Source: an uncultured Roseburia sp.
Lineage (GTDB): Bacteria > Bacillota > Clostridia > Lachnospirales > Lachnospiraceae
Length of the DNA stretch: 9,837 nt
Reading direction: 5' to 3'
Assembly (NCBI GenBank): GCA_947384095.1
Contig: CANDFU010000034.1
Coordinates: 1 to 9,837, forward strand
Under the pieces are notes generated by a model. It was not told the DNA's origin and did not search any database. It saw only the letters and a program-made list of their open reading frames with translations. Numbering within the stretch: position 1 is the first letter of the stretch; every line of letters starts with the position of its first letter. Made by a program: the position numbers and the translations under genes. Positions 5,591 to 9,837 of this stretch are shown here, one piece after another.

Positions 5591-6517
5591 TTATCTCCTT
5601 CTATTTCTATTGTACTGGCACAGGCCTGTAATGACAAACGCAAAAAAATCGCCAAGAATATTTACAAACCGGAAGATAACCATCGACAGCAAAATACTGT
5701 CTTCCCCGCAGCTTCCGCCAAGCAGACAGACCATGACAGTCTCCCTGATCCCGATTCCTCCCGGCGCGCCAGGCATCAGAAAACCAACCAGCCAGGACAG
5801 CAGATATGCCCCCGTAATCCGTATCCCATGTCCCCACAAAATGTCCTGTCCGACAATCAGTTTTAAAATGAAAAAGTAAATCATCGCAGCATATACGGCA
5901 ATAAACATATTCCATATAATACACCAAAAAAATTTTTTCACTGTAGCGCGGTCCGCGTATTCCCGCACAATCTTTTCCACGTCCTTTTTCCTGACAATAA
6001 TAAAGAAGAAAAACAGACAAAAACAGACAGCGATCGCGACAAAATACCAGTAATTAACCGGTATTACTTTATTTTCCAGCAAACGCCGTACGTCAGATGA
6101 ATAACACAACAAAATCAAGATGATATTCGACAATACGCCTGTCAAAACATCCAGAACGGTAGAAAGAGCAATTTTTTTGTGATCAAGATGGTATAATGCC
6201 GCAATTTCATTTCTTCCGACATACTGAAAAATATTTCCCGGTATATATTTCATCAGATTTGCCTTGCACATCACGCTTTGTACCGAGAGAAAAGGTATTT
6301 TCTTTTTTTCGAGTATTTCTATGATCACTCTCCAGGGCCACGCTATAAGAAGCATATTGATCGTATACAACAGGACAAAGAGCAGTAAATACAATGATTT
6401 TACACCATGAAATAAGTATGCAAAATCTATGTCCATCTGTACCAGACGTCTGCAGATCAGACAGAGGGCCAGAAGGGTCAATATATTTCCTGCATGTTTT
6501 AAAATTTTCTTCGCCAT
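5591..6517 (-). CDS. Lysylphosphatidylglycerol synthase TM / AglD-type multispanning membrane protein
   Basis: The 308-residue protein has about seven to eight hydrophobic segments (roughly 8-25, 41-62, 121-140, 155-175, 197-221, 235-250, 276-299). It carries the hallmark MPGAPGGIGIRE (248-259) and, earlier, KYIPGNIFQYVGR (90-102). These mark the UPF0104 family of the lysylphosphatidylglycerol-synthase membrane domain. Members fused to a synthase domain move aminoacyl-lipids across the membrane; stand-alone members beside glycosyltransferases are thought to act in transport or assembly of lipid-linked glycans. There is no aminoacyl-transfer domain here. In this operon a role in flipping or handling a polyprenyl-linked sugar is reasonable but inferred. 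The start has AGGATA 6-10 bp upstream and follows the radical SAM stop by 9 bp. Confidence 0.9.
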   Translation of the reverse strand: MAKKILKHAGNILTLLALCLICRRLVQMDIDFAYLFHGVKSLYLLLFVLLYTINMLLIAWPWRVIIEILEKKKIPFLSVQSVMCKANLMKYIPGNIFQYVGRNEIAALYHLDHKKIALSTVLDVLTGVLSNIILILLCYSSDVRRLLENKVIPVNYWYFVAIAVCFCLFFFFIIVRKKDVEKIVREYADRATVKKFFWCIIWNMFIAVYAAMIYFFILKLIVGQDILWGHGIRITGAYLLSWLVGFLMPGAPGGIGIRETVMVCLLGGSCGEDSILLSMVIFRFVNILGDFFAFVITGLCQYNRNRRR

Positions 6518-6526
6518 ATTTTTATC

Positions 6527-7678
6527 CTACTTTTTCAGGCCAAACTGTAGCGATTTCACCCCGGCTTTCCAGAGACTTGGAAAATCCATCAGAATATTGG
6601 AATACGCCTGGTTTGCCAGAGGACACGCGCAATTCCTTTTTCTTATATATTTTCGCACTTCATTGGCTTCATTGCTGTTCCACAGCTTCCCAAAATCATA
6701 ATTGTAATCCCGCAGATTCCCCATCTGCTTCTCATACCCCAGAACACAGCATGGCCAGACGCCGCCATCGTAGTTGATATGCACATTTGACACCCCTGCA
6801 TAACAAGGAATAACCTGTCTTTTCTTTTCCAGTATTTTTGCCGCAATATCATAGTACACTACACGCAGCGCTTCCGTTGTTTTTGCAAGATTTTTCTTTT
6901 TCGCTATATTTTGCTCTACTTTCCGTGCAAAGTCCCTTATCAGGTTCTGATACACCTCGGCAGGCGGTGTAATCGGATCTCCGATATTGAAAAACTCCGT
7001 GCGGCATTCTGCAACCTCGTTCCGATAACTCTCCACCCCCAGGGAATGTACAAAGTCTTCAATTTCATCCAGATAATCGATGTTATAATTTGAAATAACA
7101 GTTCCCAGTTCCAGATGAAAGTTATCGTATTTTTCTTCCAATTTTTTTAATCCATCAATTGTGCACAAAAGCTTTTCAAAATTTCCCTTTACACCTCTGA
7201 TCTCATCATGCAATTCTCCCACCCCGTCGATAGAGGGTTTTACCGTAAACGGCACAGACGGGTCATATTCCCTGACAATATTTATAATTTTCTCCGTATA
7301 CTCAACAATACGTTCCGATAAAATCGCGTTTGTGGGCGTATGCACTACACGCGGCTTTAAATATTTGCATGCGAGCGCCACAATTTCCGGCAAATCTTTT
7401 CTCATAAACGGCTCACCGCCGCTCATGTTAAAAAAATATACCGGTTTCATCGTTTTAAATATCTTCTCGATTTCATCCAGCGTCAGATCCCGCCGTGCCC
7501 TGGCAGGATCCTGGCAAAACATTGCCCCAATCTGACACGTTTTACATTTTGACTGACACGCAGCCGTTACAGAGTAAGTCAGCGTAATCGGATTGATATT
7601 CTGATACCCAAACCATCGATTCATTCTATATTGAACCAGATTAGGACCCAATCTAAAAAACAAATCGCTTTTTTTCAT
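6527..7678 (-). CDS. Radical SAM protein with SPASM-like C-terminal cysteine domain
   Basis: The 383-residue protein binds a 4Fe-4S cluster through Cys41, Cys45 and Cys48 (CQSKCKTC, the CX3CX2C motif) and has the SAM-contact motif MSGGEP (85-90). Conserved barrel features include the VKPSIDG strand (146-152). The C-terminus resembles a SPASM or Twitch domain: Cys292 (CYAG), the INYDGGVWPCCVLG strand turn with Cys310 and Cys311, and Cys350 and Cys352 (NCACPLA), enough to hold one auxiliary cluster or more. Such enzymes use a 5'-deoxyadenosyl radical to modify peptides, and in some cases sugars or lipids. No small precursor peptide gene was seen near it, and its neighbours are glycan enzymes, so a sugar or lipid carrier is the more likely substrate (inference). 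AAAGGAGG lies 10 bp upstream of the ATG. The spacing to the preceding glycosyltransferase is 16 bp. Confidence 0.93.
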   Translation of the reverse strand: MKKSDLFFRLGPNLVQYRMNRWFGYQNINPITLTYSVTAACQSKCKTCQIGAMFCQDPARARRDLTLDEIEKIFKTMKPVYFFNMSGGEPFMRKDLPEIVALACKYLKPRVVHTPTNAILSERIVEYTEKIINIVREYDPSVPFTVKPSIDGVGELHDEIRGVKGNFEKLLCTIDGLKKLEEKYDNFHLELGTVISNYNIDYLDEIEDFVHSLGVESYRNEVAECRTEFFNIGDPITPPAEVYQNLIRDFARKVEQNIAKKKNLAKTTEALRVVYYDIAAKILEKKRQVIPCYAGVSNVHINYDGGVWPCCVLGYEKQMGNLRDYNYDFGKLWNSNEANEVRKYIRKRNCACPLANQAYSNILMDFPSLWKAGVKSLQFGLKK

Positions 7679-7694
7679 CCTGCCAGGTCCTCCT

Positions 7695-8864
7695 TTATCT
7701 CCCTTTTTTGATCCGTTTTTGTTTTACCTCTTCATAAACTTTTTCGATAACCGTTTCCATATTGTCCCATGAAAACCGATCCGTTTCATTCTGGATATTT
7801 TTTTGAAACTCGCTTTTTTTGTCTTCCTCAAAAAACTCAATCACTTTCTTTCCCAGTATTTCACTGTCCATTGGTGGAACAACATATCCGGTTTTTCCAT
7901 CACTCACCACATCCGGAAGCCCCCCAACGTCCGTTACAAGCACCGGAAGTCCAAAACCGTATGCAATCTGTACGATCCCGCTCTGCGTTGCGCTTTCATA
8001 AGGAAGTACCACAAGATCCGCCGCCGCAAAAAACGTTTCCACTTCATTGTCGGGAATATAACCGTCGTAAATCCGAACTGCACTGCCAGCCCCTGTTTTC
8101 TCTATCAATGAAATATACTCCTCTTTATCGTCCTCAAAAAAATCTCCGACAACAAACAGCTCGCACTCCGGAATTTTTTTATGTATTGCAGGCATCGCTT
8201 CCAGAATATATTTTAAGCCTTTATATTTTCGCACAAACCCAAAAAAAAGCAGTATGGGTCTCTCATCTTCTACCGCAAGCTGTTTCCGCGCTTCCTCCCT
8301 GCTCAGATTTTTCTGTTTAAATATATTGTAAGTCGGGTGAACCGTTTTCTGATATATCGGGCTTAAAAGTATACTGCATAGTTTTTGTTCATCTTCCTTT
8401 GACTGTACAATATAGCCGTCTCCGTTTTTCAACGTCATCCGTGTTAAAAATCTCCCAAACGGAAAACGCTCATGCGGCAGTACGTTATGGCAGATAAACA
8501 ATACAGGCACCCGCTTTCTCAAAAGCTTTACAATGCTCCAATACGCAGGCGCAAAGAATGGATGCCACCATTGTACAATCAGTAAATCCGGCCTTCTCAT
8601 CATTATTTCCCTGGCTGTTTTTAGATAAGATAACGGATTTATTGTATTTAAAACAAACTTCGTATTTTCAATTTTAAATGCATTATCTTTATAATCCTTC
8701 TGTTCACCTCCCGGATAAAGGCACTTCGGATATTGCAGACGGTATGAAAACATCGTAACATTATTACGCTTTGCCATCTGCCGATACATAAGACTTGTAT
8801 AATGAGCGATCCCGCCTTTATATGGATACACAGGCCCCAGCATAACAATTTTTTTTCTGTTCAT
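7695..8864 (-). CDS. GT-B fold glycosyltransferase, group 1 / GT4-like
   Basis: The 389-residue enzyme should transfer a sugar from a nucleotide-sugar donor, retaining its configuration. The N-terminal domain starts MNRKKIVMLGPVYPYKGGIAH with the acceptor-side GG (17-18) and includes WWHPFFAP and FICHNVLPHERFP. The C-terminal domain holds LLFFGFVRKYKGLKYIL (205-221), the strand VVGDFFED (238-245), then VVLPYESATQSGIVQIAYGFGLPV (285-308), where Glu289 and the SG form the usual donor-phosphate site, followed by TDVGGLPDVV. The open frame runs back to 9023, but that extension lies in the GC-rich upstream gene and has no family match. AAGGTGG at 8879-8873, 8 bp before the ATG at 8864, decides the start. 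An ATG at 8894 overlapping the upstream stop (ATGA) is an alternative that adds 10 residues. Its AT-rich composition contrasts sharply with the gene before it. Confidence 0.93.
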   Translation of the reverse strand: MNRKKIVMLGPVYPYKGGIAHYTSLMYRQMAKRNNVTMFSYRLQYPKCLYPGGEQKDYKDNAFKIENTKFVLNTINPLSYLKTAREIMMRRPDLLIVQWWHPFFAPAYWSIVKLLRKRVPVLFICHNVLPHERFPFGRFLTRMTLKNGDGYIVQSKEDEQKLCSILLSPIYQKTVHPTYNIFKQKNLSREEARKQLAVEDERPILLFFGFVRKYKGLKYILEAMPAIHKKIPECELFVVGDFFEDDKEEYISLIEKTGAGSAVRIYDGYIPDNEVETFFAAADLVVLPYESATQSGIVQIAYGFGLPVLVTDVGGLPDVVSDGKTGYVVPPMDSEILGKKVIEFFEEDKKSEFQKNIQNETDRFSWDNMETVIEKVYEEVKQKRIKKGR

Positions 8865-8872
8865 GGTCTCTT

Positions 8873-8879
8873 CCACCTT
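8873..8879 (-). promoter_or_regulatory. Ribosome binding site deciding the GT4-like start
   Basis: AAGGTGG differs by one base from the core AGGAGG and sits 8 bp before the ATG at 8864, a normal distance. The competing ATG at 8894, coupled to the upstream stop by ATGA, has only a weak GGAA upstream. Confidence 0.65.
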
Positions 8880-8890
8880 CGTCTTCCCGA

Positions 8891-9835
8891 TCATCTGTTT
8901 TCCAATTCCATTTCCCTGACCCTGAACTGGATGTCTTCCAGGATTTTGCGGTTGGCGGCGATGGTATCTGCCAGGATACCGAGCACCACAGTGAGGACGC
9001 CGATCATGATCAGCAGGCTGCACAGGATGAGGGACTGCACGTTCCCCTCCCCGTCCCCCATTGCCCGGATGACAAGATAGCGGACCCCGAGCAGGATGCC
9101 GGAAAGGAAGGGGATGCTGCCGACTCCGGCGAAAAAGCGCAGGGGCTTGTACATGACGTAGGCCCGGATGATCGTGAGCATGGATTTCTTGATATAGCCG
9201 AACATGCTGCCGAACAGCCGCGACGGGCGCAGCTCGGCATTTGTCCTGACCGGAACGGAGAGGATGGCCATCCGGTTCCTTCCGGCCTGGACGATCTGTT
9301 CCAGCGTGTAGGTGTACTCGTTGACCACGTTGAGGCGGAGCGCGGCCTCCCTGCTGTAGGCCCGGAACCCGCTGGGTGCATCGGGGATGCCGGTGCCGGA
9401 CGCCTTCCTGACCACCCAGCTCCCCAGGTGCTGGAGCTTTTTCTTCAGGGGGGAGAAATGTTCCGTGGCGTCAATCGGCCTGGCGCCGATGACCATGTCG
9501 GCCCTGCCCTCCAGGATGGGGCGGACGATGGTCTCCACATCCTCCCCGCAGTACTGGTTGTCCGCGTCGGTGTTGACGATAATGTCCGCCCCCTGTCTGA
9601 GGCACTCGTTGATGCCGGCCATGAACCCCTTGGCCAGCCCTTTGTTCCGCCGGAAGCTCACGACATGGTGGACGCCCCAGCGCCGCGCGACATCCACGGT
9701 GTCGTCCGTGCTCCCGTCGTTGATGATCAGGTATTCGATCTCGTCTATCCCTGCAATCTTCTTCGGAAGGGCGTCAAGGGCGATCTGAAGTGTTCCGGCT
9801 TCGTTGTAACAGGGTATCTGTATGATCAGTTTCAT
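8891..9835 (-). CDS. Family 2 glycosyltransferase with C-terminal membrane helices
   Basis: The 314-residue enzyme has a GT-A domain: IQIPCYNEAGTL at the start, LIINDGSTDDT (36-46) and NTDADNQY (88-95) with the metal-binding DAD, followed by the SGFRAYSREAA segment (155-165). Two membrane segments follow (about 232-257 and 268-292). This layout is like dolichol-phosphate-mannose synthase or undecaprenyl-phosphate glycosyltransferases: a cytoplasmic catalytic domain anchored at the membrane that puts a sugar on a polyprenyl phosphate. Protein length and motifs look complete. The ATG at 9835 is two bases from the window edge, so its ribosome binding site is unseen and the true start could in principle be further out. 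Base composition is about 60% GC, unlike all following genes, and it overlaps the next frame by ATGA at most. Confidence 0.9.
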   Translation of the reverse strand: MKLIIQIPCYNEAGTLQIALDALPKKIAGIDEIEYLIINDGSTDDTVDVARRWGVHHVVSFRRNKGLAKGFMAGINECLRQGADIIVNTDADNQYCGEDVETIVRPILEGRADMVIGARPIDATEHFSPLKKKLQHLGSWVVRKASGTGIPDAPSGFRAYSREAALRLNVVNEYTYTLEQIVQAGRNRMAILSVPVRTNAELRPSRLFGSMFGYIKKSMLTIIRAYVMYKPLRFFAGVGSIPFLSGILLGVRYLVIRAMGDGEGNVQSLILCSLLIMIGVLTVVLGILADTIAANRKILEDIQFRVREMELENR

Positions 9836-9837
9836 AG

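Noticed and set aside
5584..5655. 24-residue N-terminal extension of the SDR protein
   Set aside because: It lies within the preceding gene, and the conserved cofactor motif plus ribosome binding site place the start at 5583.
1590..5866. Many plus-strand open frames of 60-180 codons across the operon
   Set aside because: They are antisense to well-supported minus-strand genes, have no family motifs and lack ribosome binding sites; they are shadows.
8865..9023. 53-residue N-terminal extension of the GT4-like protein
   Set aside because: It overlaps the upstream glycosyltransferase, shows that gene's GC-rich composition and is followed by an ATG with its own ribosome binding site.
9010..9381. 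Minus-strand 123-codon frame rich in Ser, Pro, Arg within the family 2 glycosyltransferase
   Set aside because: It is an alternative frame of a GC-rich gene with low-complexity residues typical of a shadow.
1..9837. CRISPR array, tRNA, rRNA or insertion sequence
   Set aside because: No regularly spaced repeats, cloverleaf, rRNA segment or transposase was seen.

Overview
The window reads as a surface-glycan (extracellular polysaccharide or cell-wall glycan) biosynthesis locus followed by a DNA-inversion switch. Every convincing gene is on the minus strand, so transcription runs from high to low coordinates. AGGAGG-type ribosome binding sites, a gene body near 40% GC, and a glycan cluster built from polysaccharide pyruvyl transferase, DUF362/ferredoxin and radical SAM proteins all suggest a Gram-positive anaerobe of the Clostridia, possibly Lachnospiraceae. 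This placement is an inference. No rRNA, tRNA or housekeeping gene is present to confirm it.

Right part (9835 down to 1398): eight tightly packed genes form one probable operon. In transcription order they are a membrane-anchored family 2 glycosyltransferase, a family 4-like GT-B glycosyltransferase, a radical SAM/SPASM enzyme, a multispanning protein of the lysylphosphatidylglycerol-synthase-TM/AglD type, an extended SDR nucleotide-sugar epimerase/dehydratase-like enzyme, a DUF362 protein with a C-terminal double 4Fe-4S ferredoxin domain, a polysaccharide pyruvyl transferase, and a SAM-dependent methyltransferase with a long N-terminal region. Gaps are 0-16 bp or small overlaps. A plausible division of labour is: the glycosyltransferases build a lipid-linked glycan, the SDR makes or modifies an activated sugar, the pyruvyl- and methyltransferase decorate it, and the two Fe-S enzymes carry out an unassigned redox or radical modification. 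The operon promoter lies off-window to the right. The first gene is strikingly GC-rich (about 60% in sampled lines) and the rest is AT-richer (about 20-40%), with the change falling at the gene junction near 8890.

Middle (1397-1004): a structured intergenic region with two intrinsic terminators on the minus strand, an inverted repeat, a further hairpin and a possible tiny leader ORF.

Left part (1003-1): a complete tyrosine recombinase gene whose stop codon directly abuts a pair of 27-bp inverted repeats (25/27 matching, 21 perfect). These enclose a 109-bp segment. Each repeat resembles a recombinase core site (10-bp arms around a 5-bp asymmetric spacer), and the spacers are in opposite orientation, as needed for inversion. 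The segment carries a perfect -35 box (TTGACA), while the matching -10 (TATTAT) sits in the outer part of each repeat, so inversion would join the -35 to one flank or the other. As read here the promoter points rightward, antisense into the recombinase. After inversion it would point leftward into whatever gene lies just outside the window. This phase-variation switch is the most interesting part of the window.
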